Below, in pieces: positions 11,939 through 22,693 of a DNA stretch of 64,000 nucleotides. Both the position numbers and the translations under genes were made by a program. The stretch is taken from assembly GCA_024449915.1 (NCBI GenBank), contig JAMZAV010001047.1:124001-188000 (forward strand), written 5' to 3'. The notes under the pieces were generated by a model. That model was not told where the DNA came from. It saw nothing but the letters and a program-made list of their open reading frames with translations, and did no database searches. Within the stretch, counting starts at the first letter, position 1. Every line of letters begins with the position of its first letter. This stretch comes from Sweltsa coloradensis. Taxonomy: Eukaryota > Arthropoda > Insecta > Plecoptera > Chloroperlidae.

Positions 11939-12219
11939 CATTGCTATTGCTTGGAAAATTACCCATTTCATTAAAATGCAACTTTACATCTGTATTGAGA
12001 TTACAAAATACTTCTTCATTCTTTACTTAAAAAATACTTCCCGATCAAGCACTCTATACAATTAAATTTTGTTGTTTCGCTAGGGATGTTGGTGTATTGA
12101 AAAAAACGGAAGAATTGAGAAAAAGCGTTTTCCCCGTTTTTTTTCCAGACAGTCGGAAAATTTGAACAATAATCCCAAATTGTAACCACTTATTCAATTA
12201 CATTATAGTCTACAGAAAG

Positions 12220-13700
12220 TTTTGATGAAAAAAAATAGCATTATTGTAATTTTCATTATTAATAATCTACACATTTTGATTCCTAGAATTGATTGCTGGA
12301 CTTGATATCTCTGCATAATAAGTTAAAATATGAAAGGTGTTCTTGATTTCTTCGAAGCCTCAACGAGAAGAAAAGAATTTTTATTGTTCATTTAGTTGTA
12401 AAAAATATATCAGTAAAACGCGGTGCGTGTACATTATCCTTTACACTGATGTAATACAATAGCTAAATAATCCAGTTTATTTGTTTGTTGCGTGTTTGTT
12501 CCATTTGTGTTTTTATTATACTATATTACTATTGTTTATCCTGGTATGTGGAGCTTCCACACACACACACAGGCGCGAATCCACGTTTTAATATTTGCCT
12601 GCACTTCAAGATCTGCGCATTTGTTGTAGATATGAAAACATTTATTTATTTATCGTCTATCCCATTTAGAAGTGGCATCATAGAAATACAATTTGGTTTA
12701 GGGCATGTATGTATTTATTTGTTGCTTAAGTAAAACAACTTCCGCGCCCTTAAAAACATGTTTATTACTTGTAACAAAACATATGAATGGAATGAGCGTA
12801 ATGAAGAGTTCAAATTTAACAACCATAAAAATCACTGTATTAATACTATTACGTCTACAGTATTGTAAAGATTTCCATTGATGACTATTTCGCAAGCCTG
12901 CTTTGTAATATCTACAATGGACCAAAGAAATTTATTTGCCCAAATGTATAGGCGCGCAATAATTTTCGAGATAGTTCGTGGAGTTGACACACTTCCGGCC
13001 GGGCGCATCTACGTAGTTATGATGTGAACCGTCAGGTGGGGGATGCGTCGTTGAAATTGGATTGAATCTAAAGGCCGACTTTGCTAACCTTCCCCCACCA
13101 CCGCGCGCTCACGGCTCGCTTGCGATGCCACTATATACGTTTATAGGCGGACAACGTACACAGTGCGCCGTAGCAGGGTGGTAACAGATGGGATTGCTAA
13201 GGTAGGGTTCGCTCTGCGCTGGTTCAAACCCCAACGATGTTTTTTTTTTTTTTAATAGAAATGTTAAAGATTTAGAAGGTATTTTTTGTTTATTTTTAAA
13301 TAATAGTTAATAGAACTCCTTTCCGGGTAAAAGTAATTATATTTTAATTAGAAACGTTAAGGTTTTGAAGGTTTTTTTATTTTATTCCTCAGTCAATAAG
13401 GTTAACTATTTCTTTGAACTGAGCGGCAGACATTATGTGATGCGCGCGCATACTGAGACGGGTTAGCATGGTGCGCGCGCCACCTTAGACAGAGAGGGAA
13501 AAGGTTAGCCAAGTCGGCCCGATGTCATATTAAACTCTGTGGGGCGACCTTATGGGTGCACTTACTAACTTCATGCGTGGCCACGAGCTCGCGAAACTCT
13601 TGTGGCGCTCGTAGCGCTCGTAGCAGTGCAGAGTTGAACTCGATGAGTGAGACAGAAATTGTTTGGTACAATATTTAAACATGGGCGTGACGTCTCTAGC
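12220..13700. repeat. Large inverted duplication, arm B
   Basis: Diverged reverse complement of arm A (4340-5815). It lacks arm A's 107-bp MITE and the 4925-5008 insert, but carries its own ~480-bp insertion at 13058-13538. Flanking sequence on both sides of that insertion (GATGCGTCGTTGAAATTG and TGGGGCGACCT) is continuous in arm A. Confidence 0.85.
13058..13538. mobile_element. TIR element inserted in arm B, with tRNA-like interior
   Basis: Arm A shows the empty site, so both edges are defined to within a few bases. Near each end are inverted copies of GGCCGACTTTGCTAACCTT and AAGGTTAGCCAAGTCGGCC. The interior (about 13165-13240) looks tRNA-like: GTAGCAGGGTGGTAAC as an A-box region and GGTTCAAACCCC as a B box, followed by a T run, which is a polymerase III terminator. 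Confidence 0.6.
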
Positions 13701-13754
13701 TAAGGTTCCATACTCAAAGCTACTTACTGGCTACTATATAATTCGTCAGTTTCA

Positions 13755-13870
13755 ATTGCCCAGCGATTCTGACCAAACGGGTGGGGCCGGCTACAACGTT
13801 CATATTTACATGGACATTAAGGTAATAGTGATGTAATTCCTTTTGAAAGAAAAAAGTTTTAAAAAATTGC
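13755..13870 (+). mobile_element. Helentron-like family 1, interior fragment
   Basis: A single piece of the family's repeated interior module: GATTCTGACCAAACGGGTGG, then CTACAACGTTCATATTT, ACATGGACATTAAGGTAAT and TTTTGAAAGAAAAA. It has no terminal sequences. Confidence 0.75.
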
Positions 13871-14174
13871 TGGAAGGCTTCCAAATAAAGGTTTTAAAAT
13901 TCGCCTTATACAGGCATATAATCGCCTACATGTTTACAAAAAGCAAGTCTTTGGACCCACTATATTTTTTCATTCTATTGTTAATTGGTAATACCATAGC
14001 AATTAAATCGACTTTGATAAAATTATTATATTTCAACAAATAATTTTGCAATAGAACTTGAAAATGTAATGAGATCCCACACGTAACAAAAACTTGTAAA
14101 AATACAGCCAAACCTTACACACTCAAAAGAAATGAGATCTAAATATATATATTAAAGTAATTGGTTTTTCGGTT

Positions 14175-14525
14175 TCAATGCAACGTATATTATCATTGGG
14201 CCGACGATGATGATCTACAAGTAAATGAATCGACGGTCAGAGTGACAAGATACATGACGAAAAACGTAAAGACGAACATGTAGGTAGTGACTTCTGACTT
14301 TCTTGTTTCTTTGCAGACAAGCTTTGCAATGACTTTCTTTGAATGGTATTAATTCATGTGTGCAGTGATTTCTTTTGTTGACTTTTGTTGTTTTTTCTCT
14401 CCAGTTTGTTCTGTATCAATAGTGATGTAGTTTTCGTTTTTAATATTTAAAGTTGTATTGGCCGTGAAGATGATGGGTGAAATCTCATCGAAACGTCGGC
14501 CCAATGAAAATATACGTGGAAGGGT
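14175..14525. repeat. Inverted pair of Penelope-like terminal segments
   Basis: The + strand at 14466-14515 has the layout TGAAGATGATGG, a small hairpin, CATCGAAACGTCGGCCCAAT and AATATACGT. The left side (about 14180-14212) carries the inverse (ACGTATATTATCATTGGGCC, then GACGATGAT). The segment resembles the hammerhead-derived 3' region of Penelope-like elements in inverted orientation. No protein sequence is left between them. Confidence 0.4.
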
Positions 14526-14555
14526 GCATTTAATCAATGCAGGGTGTAAAAGGTG

Positions 14556-14922
14556 TAGTTATGGGGGAGACCGGGGCTGGTTGGCCCACCAGGCAGATCT
14601 CGATATCTAAAAGGCTGTTGCCGCCAAAATTTGAATTGAACATGCGTGTTCACTACTTGAGATGGCTGTGAAAATTTCAAGACGCTAGTTTCACAGCACT
14701 GTGTCTGAGAGCAAAATGAATTTTTGACAGCTGGTTTGTAAATTTTAACCGAGCTACGCATTTCATTATAAAACCACTCCGTTTTCAATCATTATATTGA
14801 AGTAAATAATTTAATTGTACAATATCCATTAGGGATTTTATATTAAGTATTGAAAACATAATGAAACTGTAGGATCTAATACAAAATGCGTGATGGGGCT
14901 GGTTGGCCCACCCATTCACTTT
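14556..14922. mobile_element. MITE with GGGGCTGGTTGGCCCAC ends, copy 1
   Basis: It opens GGGGGAGACCGGGGCTGGTT, and the block GGGGCTGGTTGGCCCACC recurs at its right side near 14894-14912. The same terminal words frame the element at 16307-16675. The ends of this copy are less regular. Confidence 0.5.
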
Positions 14923-14929
14923 AGGTCAA

Positions 14930-15960
14930 ATCAAATCAAATCAAATCAAATCAAATCAAATTTTATTTTCTTACTTACAGTTTACAGTTTACAGACATGT
15001 ACATAGCACAGAACATTAAGTTATTAGTAAGAAAGAAAAGCCCAACTAAGACTAATTGTCTTGTGTTTGGGCTGTGTTAGAAAAATAGTTACTTATACTA
15101 CATGGCCGCCATAGGTAATACAATACAGTGATTTGATACAATATAATAAGTAGATGAGGAAAGAAAGTACAGGTTTATGATAGGAAATTTCACCTAATTC
15201 TATATACATTTTCTCTTAATTTTAAAATAATATGAAATATAAGATATAAAATATAAAGTATATAATATAAAATATCAGACATTAACTTAGAAATAAAGTT
15301 ATAATATAATTTATTCCACTCAAATCAAATTTATGTCAACTGTGACCTAAAACTAATTCTAAAACTAATTCTAAAACTAATACTGCTACTACTAAGTTAC
15401 TACTACTACTACTACTAATTCTAATTTCTATATTGTGTAGCTATATGTTTTTCTATTTAGGTTACGTACTTCCACACTTTTTGAATATGTTATTCATTGC
15501 AATTAGGTCTTCCAAATGTTGTCTGTCATGCTCTAGTAGCCAGGTTTTAATTTTTGTTTTAAATTTAATAAGGCTGTTTTCATTTCGAATATTTGTAGGT
15601 AAAGAGTTAAAAATTCTTGGTGCTAAAAACTCAGAATGGTTTTGGCCGGTAGTTGAGTTTTTTCTGGGTATGTTCAGAATTTTTCCACAGAGATTACGGG
15701 TTGAGTAGTGAGGGTGGTCAATGTTTTTGTATGTGTACTGTTTGGGGTTTTTGAATATATGTATTAGCACCGTTTTTGTATATAGTTGCCTAAGATCTAA
15801 GATATTAAGGGTAGTGTATAATAAATTACTAGGGAAGGTCATTGGTTGATGTAAGATAACTTTGAGGATTCTCTTTTGTGCTATAAGAATCTTCTCCAGA
15901 TGAGTTATTTTACCACCTCCCCAACCAATAATTCCATATGTGAGAGTAGTTTTGCACATA
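14930..15960 (-). pseudogene. 5'-truncated LINE: end of reverse transcriptase ORF, 3' UTR and (TTTGA)n tail
   Basis: The minus strand from 15960 to 15462 encodes the C-terminal part of a Jockey/CR1-type ORF2: YGIIGWGG, then QKRILKVI, LDLRQLYTK, YSTRN and PRIFNSLPTNIRNENS, ending at a stop. About 500 bp of 3' UTR follow, ending in six TTTGA units (14932-14962). The frame is open over 165 residues, so this copy is fairly young. It is dead by 5' truncation: the polymerase palm with its catalytic aspartates is missing. Confidence 0.85.
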
Positions 15961-15967
15961 CTACATA

Positions 15968-16268
15968 GAGTAGGTGCACATAACTTCCTAAGGTTTAAGG
16001 TTTATGGTTTAACGAAGTTAAAACATGCCTAATGCGTTCTCGCGTTCACATGATTTCCCAAGGTTTAAGGTTTAGGGTCTAAGGTTTAACAAGATGAAAA
16101 TATTTCAACTTCTTAGCCTTAAACACTAAACACTAAACCCAGCCAATGAGAAGCGAGCTCTCATAAATCCGGCCAATAGTAGCGCGCGTACTAGAAACGT
16201 TATAGAAAAACATTTCTTAGACCATAAACCATAATTTTAAACCTAAAACCTTCGGAAAGTATGTGCAC
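15968..16268. mobile_element. Fold-back MITE with telomere-like TTTAAGG/TTTAGGG words
   Basis: The ends are GGTGCACATAACTTCCTAAG and CTTCGGAAAGTATGTGCACC. Inside each arm are runs such as AAGGTTTAAGGTTTAGGG and their complements TTAAACCTAAAACC. The centre (16140-16190) contains GCGCGCG-type sequence. The similarity to telomeric repeats is compositional; this is an interstitial fold-back element. Confidence 0.65.
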
Positions 16269-16306
16269 CGAGCTTTTGCAGGTTATGTGGAATTTCTGAT
16301 ACTAGA

Positions 16307-16676
16307 CCTAGGGAGACCGGGGCTGGTTGGCCACGTTTTTACATTAGAATTTTCGGAAGGAATCTAAATTAAGAAATTATTTCTTTCTTTCTGTAATCAT
16401 TTCCTCAATCTGTGTTGCACTTTAAAATAAATATATCAACATTTTAAAAAATACAATTAACAACAAAAATAGCTATTCTTATGTACTGGGCCAACCAGCC
16501 CCATGTACTGGGCCCAACCAACCCCTGACATGGGCAGGTTGGCCAATTCACATTCCAATGTATTTTTGTTGTTTAATGTATTAAACAAAGTAAGTAAAAA
16601 TTTGAAGTATTTTTTTTAAGTGTCCTAAAATTCCAACTGTAAAAACGTGGCCAACTAGCCCCCGGGCTCCCCTAAT
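16307..16676. mobile_element. TIR element with GGGAGACCGGGGCTGGTT ends, TA-flanked
   Basis: Left end TAGGGAGACCGGGGCTGG, then TTGGCCACGTTTTTACA; right end TGTAAAAACGTGGCCAAC, then TAGCCCCCGGGCTCCCCTA. The inverted repeats are about 36 bp with few mismatches. Each end is bounded by TA, which fits a two-base TA duplication. Several internal copies of GGCCAACCAGCCCC are present at 16490-16545. Confidence 0.7.
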
Positions 16677-16975
16677 TCGCGCCAATTTGAAAAGTAAACC
16701 CGTTTTAATGTGCGATTGTTTATAAATACTACTAACTGGTAATAATAAAATAATTGAAAATGCACAAAAAAGTGAGATATCTTTTGTAAGTATTTTAATT
16801 GAATGACAACTGGCAACATAACCTCGTAATTTGCTCTCAAATTACAACAAAATCGTTCTGTATTTTACACCTAGGGTGTAATTACCACAATTTGAGGTGG
16901 ATAAAAGAACAAACCTAAAGAATTTGGATGAACTATTACATAACGTTTAAATCATTGATATTAAAAGGCCATTGT

Positions 16976-17029
16976 ATCAGAGTCGATAAAGAAGTTTCCC
17001 CTTTGGGAAACTTCTTTATCGACTCTGAT
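16976..17029. repeat. Perfect 25-bp hairpin upstream of TrpRS exon 1
   Basis: The arm 16976-17000 is exactly repeated in reverse complement at 17005-17029, with a CTTT loop. The inner arms read GAAGTTTCCC/GGGAAACTTC. It lies about 205 bp before the TrpRS start codon, in the presumed promoter or 5' UTR. It could form a cruciform or an RNA hairpin, or be a very short fold-back element. Confidence 0.9.
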
Positions 17030-17234
17030 TGTAGGCTAATTAGTTCATTTTTTTGTTTTGTAACGATGGTGCTAGTGGATAGCGACGGTGCTGCCAATTA
17101 ACGAGGCAAACAAACGGCAAACCCCGTTTGACACTCTTTTCTGTCACACGCATGTGAAACTCCTCCACGCCACGGTTCATAATTTCATTAAAAGTAGTAC
17201 GGAGGACCCAGTCCCTGTTACTCATAAAACAAAA

Positions 17235-17376
17235 ATGACGAGTGAAGTTTCCCAAGCAATAGGTGATCTCAGTGTGAATAATGATATTACGAAAGACGAC
17301 GAGAAAGACGATATTGTTGACCCCTGGAATGTCGTCAGCAAATCTGATGCGGGCATCGATTACGACAAACTTATAA
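17235..17376 (+). CDS. WARS1: Tryptophanyl-tRNA synthetase, coding exon 1
   Basis: Encodes residues 1-47 and the first base of codon 48. TrpRS charges tRNA-Trp with tryptophan in the cytosol. The start at 17235 (AAAAATGA context) gives an acidic, flexible N-terminus and then VDPWNV and GIDYDKLI, which align with the region after the WHEP domain of vertebrate TrpRS. The frame also runs open upstream to an ATG at 17088, but that stretch (LPINEANKRQ...) has no TrpRS resemblance and is more likely 5' UTR. The donor is ATAA|GTAAGT, phase 1. No WHEP domain is encoded; an upstream exon cannot be excluded. Joined to 23271-23499, 25050-25232, 40705-41230 and 46004-46162, the protein is 412 residues. 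Confidence 0.9.
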
Positions 17377-17394
17377 GTAAGTAATATGATTAGG

Positions 17395-17415
17395 CCTAGG
17401 CCTAGGCCTAGGCTA
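17395..17415. repeat. (TAGGCC)n short tandem repeat
   Basis: Four units of TAGGCC directly after exon 1 of TrpRS. The same hexamer palindrome is scattered through the whole window. Confidence 0.9.
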
Positions 17416-17610
17416 GACCTAATCGTTGAGAATATTGTACAAACAACATAGTAGGCCTAGGCCCTCCTATAGCTTTGTTAGTACTGTAGGGCCTTAAAGG
17501 TGTTCCATCATTCCATGGCTCTGATTTGAGGTTATGTTTCGTGGCACTGTCCCCCAAAGGGATATTAAATACACAAAGGCACTGTGGCTCCCCACCTTCT
17601 CTATTATTCA

Positions 17611-17716
17611 GTCCAATCAATCAACGTTCTTCCGGACAGGACAGGCCGTCCAACCGAATCCAAGCAGTAAAATCTACATTTCACAAACAGTCACTCATTG
17701 AGAAAAATACATTTAA
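17611..17716 (+). other. Possible extra exon in TrpRS intron 1
   Basis: A pyrimidine-rich acceptor (CCTTCTCTATTATTCAG) and a good donor (TTTAAG|GTAAGC) bracket 106 bp that is open in one frame (PINQRSSGQDRPSNR...). Its phase does not fit between TrpRS exons 1 and 2. It would need to be non-coding, alternative or part of another transcript. I recognise no domain. Confidence 0.25.
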
Positions 17717-17719
17717 GGT

Positions 17720-18414
17720 AAGCCTAGCCTAGGCCTAATGAGTTTTTTGGGCGGTACAAATAAATGTCGTATATGGCTCAGCCCTACGCCATCTCGTCAC
17801 TTTTTTTAAAGTTTTGATTATACTTCCATATGATAGCGCCTTAATGATAGCGCACTTGCCCGCCGCCATACCAACCGTGCAAAAACACATGGTGTTTTGG
17901 AAACTTGGTGGGGCCCCGGGGGTCCAACATGAAATTTTTGTTGTTGTTTTAAAGCGCTGTCGTTTACTTGCCACAGCAATCTGTTAGTCCAGATAGTAAA
18001 CCTGGTCAGAAGCAGGTTACTCTGGTCTGGTGCGTTCGGCATCCAAGTCAGAGTAACCCGGTTTAATAACCCGATCACCAGAAAAGTGACCTGCCTCGGG
18101 AGCAGGGTTAGTTCAGGTTATGGCAGAAAATACGAAGCGATGTGAATAAGCGGTGTTTATAAGTTGCAGTCATCAATTTTAGCACTCATAGGCCTATGCT
18201 TACACAAATACAAGGTAAGCGAGTATTTGATGTTGTCCATGTTGATACAAAGTAAAATCCAATACATTACAAAGTAATTGAATCTTTATTGTTGAAGGGA
18301 TATATGCCTAAATTTAGCAGTTTTGCTACTATTTTCATCATAGTAGGGCCTACAGTATTTCTTTCAATCAAAAAAATTTCAACAACAGTTTACTAAACAT
18401 GATCATATAACATC
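17720..18414. other. Intron sequence without recognisable feature
   Basis: Contains a GC-richer patch at 17990-18120 with repeated GGTTACTCTGG/CAGAGTAACC words that suggest a degraded fold-back element. No gene seen. Confidence 0.4.
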
Positions 18415-18690
18415 CCTACTTTTTACAATCCAATCTTTCTTTACATAACCTCTTAAACCTAAATGTGTCTTTTGCCTCTCTTAATCTCTTTGGGCAGTTT
18501 ATTATATTCTTTTATACCTGTATTAAACACTGATCTTTTGTATTTTTTCGAATTACACACACTTATAGTTCTTTGTTTTCATTCGTCCTTGTTACTCATA
18601 GTCATTTTATTAGTCTCTTTAAAATTCTTTTGGTATACATAGTATATTAGAACATTCGAGTTGTCAAGTTTCATATTATATATTATACAG
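18415..18690 (-). pseudogene. LINE ORF2, extreme C-terminus
   Basis: On the minus strand, with stops and frame breaks, the sequence reads RSVFNTGIKEYNKLPKEIKR, the typical F-x-x-G-x-x-x-Y-N-x-L-P-x-x-I-K block that ends Jockey/CR1-type reverse transcriptase ORFs. It is a separate fragment from the LINE beginning at 18700. Confidence 0.6.
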
Positions 18691-18699
18691 CAGTTAAAT

Positions 18700-20392
18700 A
18701 GGGTGTAAGATAAAAGATAAGCTACAATTATTTGTTGGACACTTGGGCCCAATTCGTTAAATAGTTAATAGGTTACACAAAACAAAACATATATAGCCTA
18801 TCACATGTCCAGATATAAAAATACAATATACACATTGCATGGCAAAAATATAAAAACATAGTTTAAGATAGACAGAATATCAAATAACATTAAGGTGCGG
18901 TAGAAAATCAATTATGTACAATACATCAGTCAACTAAACAGTAGAATTCAGCAGGATGTATATTCTTGCACTGTATAGTAACATTTATCCAGAAGAAATT
19001 CTTAAGTTTACTTTTAAACCGGTCTACGTCTCTTATTTCCTTTAAACCCCTCAGGCAAGCAATTGTACAGTTTTATTCCCTCACAAGCAAGACCTTTCTG
19101 GCGCATTGTCAAGTTACATTGTTGTCTCCGTAATTGGTTCTTGTTTCTTGTATTAAGGTGGTGAGCATCCGAGTTCTTTTTGAATTGTTCTAAATTACAG
19201 TGTACAAAAGTAATGACTTCATAAATGTATGTGCAAGGCATAGGGAGAATTTTTAATTTCTTAAATAAAGGTTTACAGCTGTCTCTGAAACCAGCCTTGG
19301 CCACTATACGCACTGCCTTTTTTTGTAGCAAGAATACTTTATGTTTATCTGTAGAATTTCCCCATATTGCTATTCCATATGACATAACGGAATGGAAATA
19401 AGAGAAGTATACAGATTTGCTAGTTTTTTCATCCAAGAGAGTGCCCAATTTCCTTAGAAGAAAGCAAGCCGAACTAAGCCTAGGAACTATTTTTGCAATG
19501 TGAGCTTTCCAGTTCATGTTCTCGTCCAAGGTAAGACCCAGAAATTCAGCTGTACAAGTAGGAGTTAGTAAATCTGCCCTATTCTGGTCAGCAATGCTAA
19601 GAGTCCCTTTACTAAATATTTCCAAACTCAATGGCTTAGATACACCTGTATGGAAGTTTATCAATTTGGTTTTGTCATGATTAAGTCCCAATTCATTGAC
19701 ATCAAACCATTCATTATTCTCTACAATTACTGAGTTCGCTAATGCTCCAGATCCTTCCAGTTCTCATGTGTAAGCAGTTCACTGGTATCGTCTGCAAATT
19801 GGACGACACAGTCAGAACTTATATTAGTCGGCAAGTCATTTATGTCTATGAGAAACATGGTTGGGCCAAGATGGAACCTTGTGGGACCCCAGTTTCTATT
19901 TTCCCCCAGTTTGAACGAATAGTTTGTATACGATTGACCTGCAAATTAGTATTTATTATTTCAACGCATTGTTGCCTATTATTAAGGTATGACTCGAACC
20001 ATTTGAGTGGTATTTCCCTTATCCCATACACATGGAGTTTTTGGAGGAGGGTCTTGTGATTCACAGTATCAAAAGCTTTAGACAGGTCGAAGAATAGTCC
20101 TATCACTTTATCCTTTTTATCTAAAGCTTCCAATATTTTTTCAGTTTAAGTGAACGCTGCTGTTATCGTAGACTTCCCTTTTCTAAATCCATTTTGGTTA
20201 TCCGTTATTATATTATTTTCTACGATATAGTTATTTAATCTTACATGCATTACTTTCTCTAGTATTTTAGAGAAGATGGGCAGCAGGGATATTGGTCGAT
20301 AGTTTGCAGTTATTTTCTTATTACCCTTTTTATAAATGGGAATAACTTTTGCATATTTAAGCCATTGAGGGAAAATACCAGTTTCTAGCGAC
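18700..20392 (-). pseudogene. Jockey-type LINE with reverse transcriptase domain, several disabling breaks
   Basis: Read on the minus strand from 20392: GIFPQWLKYAKVIPIYKKG, then NYRPISLLPIFSKILEKV and QNGFRKGKST; then FDLSKAFDTVNH (finger/palm), SNWGKIETGVPQGSI, and after a break FADDT (catalytic palm). The thumb and C-terminal region run from 19691 to 19014 (TAEFLGLTLDENMNWKAHI, SYGIAIWG, QKKAVRIV, LNTRNKN, GIKLYNCLPEGFK). It then ends in 3' UTR to about 18700. At least one stop (near 20145) and one frameshift around 19700-19850 kill it. The endonuclease domain is missing. Confidence 0.9.
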
Positions 20393-20640
20393 GTATTACA
20401 TGACGTACATGACGTACATGACGTATTACTCTTCCATGAACTTCCTCCACTCTCTTGATCTTTTCTTCTAGATAATCTGGCATTTGTTCATTTTGTATTT
20501 TATATATAAAAACTAAGACAAGCATAAGTATGTTTTCTCTTACTGTTAACCAGTTTAGTTCATTTAACATGTTTTTGATTGGAGTCAGTTTTGTACATTT
20601 AAGGATTCTGTGGCAGTAATGTTTAAAAGTTTATATTGAA
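20393..20640 (-). pseudogene. Second LINE ORF2 C-terminal fragment, with GACGTACAT short repeat
   Basis: The minus strand encodes MLNELNWLTVRENILMLVLV, FIYKIQNEQMPDYLEEKIK, a common C-terminal block of CR1/Jockey ORF2 (LTPI...ML..L.WL....RI). It ends at 20393-20430 in four units of CATGACGTA, where it abuts the larger LINE. Confidence 0.6.
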
Positions 20641-20802
20641 GTGAGTGGGGTGTGTTTAAGATAAAAGAGAGAGTGCTGCTGCATCAGCATAGGCGTGGTA
20701 ATGAACTCGAATTAGTGTCAATCTAAATTATTGACTGATCACGGATCAGTGCTAAAGAGTAGTACAAGCCCTAGCAGTAGGCCTATATGGTAAGGTAAAT
20801 AA

Positions 20803-21462
20803 CTAGGAAACGCTCAGTTGGACGCGTTGATAAGCGAGCACGTGCTATAGCTAGACCCACATTGCACATAAAATTTATGGCGTTTGCGTTTCCAATATTA
20901 TTTATTATTGCCAAGGTATTTGGGTAAACCCGTGTGTGAAAACCTTTACTTTGTGGATAAAATCCACCGCCATCTAGAGGACCTTGACTCCTTGGGAAAA
21001 CTATTTAAACTCTTTGGTGACAAATAATAGACTGCTTTCTCGAAAGTATTTTGATTACTTCTAGGTGACAGTGTATTAGATAGAAACTTCGCGCGTCTTT
21101 TCGTTGCCATGGCAACGTTACTTTTGTTATAATGTAATTTCCATCTACACTACTTATCGGATCAAAATAAAATTTACATATTCTTGACCGGACGGACATT
21201 CTAAATGATTTGGCTATCTCAGATTTTGTCGCCGGTTAGTTTGAAAAAAAAAACTTTCGATTAACTTTAATGTAACTTTTTAACTTTTTGAACGATTTTG
21301 CCACAAAACTAATGGCATTCAATCGAGAACAAAGCTTGCGGATGGTCAAAATTTCAACTCGATCCGAGCCTCCGTTCGAACGTTATCGCGAGACATACAA
21401 ACAAAAAAAAAAAAAACAGTGACTAATTTTTCCGGCAGAGTCAAATGGAAACGCTCGCTTAA
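20803..21462 (-). mobile_element. Helentron-like family 3, complete copy
   Basis: On the minus strand it starts TTAAGCGAGCGTTTCC and ends with GCTCGCTTATCAACGCG, TCCAACTGAGCGTTTCCTAG, followed by T. The terminal AAGCGAGC has its inverse GCTCGCTT just before the 3' hairpin (AACGC...GCGTT, loop GTCCAACTGA). About 660 bp, no ORF. It includes the palindrome GTTGCCATGGCAAC and a T-rich region. Non-autonomous. Confidence 0.85.
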
Positions 21463-21608
21463 TAAAAGGCCTATTGTGAAATGTGTTTAGCCACAAATGA
21501 ACAATTTTAATAATGGCATTAAAACAACCAATTTGCAAGCCCTTATTCTTATTTGGTGCTTCTAAGGTACCGGCAAACATTCTATTGTTGACTTAGTCAA
21601 ACAAAAAA

Positions 21609-21655
21609 GCTCGTCCATCAACGCAACTGGAATAAGCGTTCGCGAAGCGCCCTAG
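21609..21655 (+). mobile_element. Helentron-like family 1, solo 3' end
   Basis: Only the terminal part remains: GCTCGTCCATCAACGC, AACTGGAATAAGCGTTCGCG, then CCCTAG. The hairpin and CTAG end are preserved. Confidence 0.75.
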
Positions 21656-21943
21656 CATTGAATTAAAGGGAATTGGATACACAAAGGCCCTAGTGATAGA
21701 AACACAATTAAATTAGAATATATTTCTGTAACATGCTAAACATTGATTGATTAGCCCTCCTAGACGCTTTCAATATCTTCTTTTTGGCGCCCTGTGCCCG
21801 GCCCCGAGTTTGACACACCTAGCCCAAAATCCACACTGCACTTTAATTGCCTGTGAGCTGCTACACTATCTACCCGGTTAATTAAGGATGAGGCACTAAT
21901 AATTACATGTAAGTAGAATTATTTTAAGATACTGTTTATTTTA

Positions 21944-22693
21944 TTGGATGAGCGAAGCGAAGACTTCAATTTCACTGACCCCCAAAAAAATTTAGCTCGG
22001 GTGTTTTTTTTTTTTTTTTTTTGTCTGTTTGTTAACTCTCTACCAGGCAAACGGCATATCCGATCTTGATGAAAATTTGACAGGACCTTCGAAATCTCTA
22101 AACTTAGAGGTGTATTGTTTTTGGGTACAATCGAAGAAATATTTCTCATGAATATCGTACTTTTACGATTTTTTTCGATTTTTGGTGCGATATTTTCGTG
22201 ACATTTGGGCCAATTCTGACCAAACGGGTGGGGCTACAACGTTCATATTATACATGGACATTAAGGTTATGGTGATGTAGTACCTTTTGAAAGAAAAAGT
22301 TGAAAAAGTTAGCCAGAATCCATAGAAATAAAGCTTTTAATATAAGTTTTTTGATTTTTTGTGCGATATTTTCGTGCCATTTGGGCCAATTCTGACCAAA
22401 CTGGTGGGGCTATAACGTTCATATTATACATGGACATTAAGGTTATGGTGATGTAGTACCTTTTAAAAGAAAAAGTTTAAATAGTTAGCCAGAATCTATA
22501 GAAATAAAGCTTTCAATATAAGTTTTTTACGGTAAATAATACCAATTGACAGTAACAAAAGAAACTTGACAACAATCAGCTACAATGCGTAGGCAGCAAA
22601 ACAAAGAACTTGCAAAAGTAAAGATATCCCATGCAAACTAAAATTTTTAAAAAGCTCATCCATCAACGCGGCGGGACTTTAGCGTTTTCCTAG
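21944..22693 (+). mobile_element. Helentron-like family 1, complete copy b with duplicated interior module
   Basis: 5' TTGGATGAGCGAAGCGAAG; 3' GCTCATCCATCAACGCGGCG, GGACTTTAGCGTTTTCCTAG, followed by T. The ~190-bp module with GATTCTGACCAAACGGGTGG (variant) and CATGGACATTAAGGTTATGG occurs twice (about 22150-22330 and 22340-22530). No ORF. Confidence 0.9.

Noticed and set aside
15390..15420. (CTA)n run as a possible CRISPR or satellite array
   Set aside because: Simple trinucleotide slippage; no spacers, and the genome is eukaryotic.
17088..17234. Upstream in-frame ATG extending TrpRS by 49 residues
   Set aside because: The extension has no TrpRS or WHEP resemblance; the 17235 ATG has a better context and matches the expected acidic leader.
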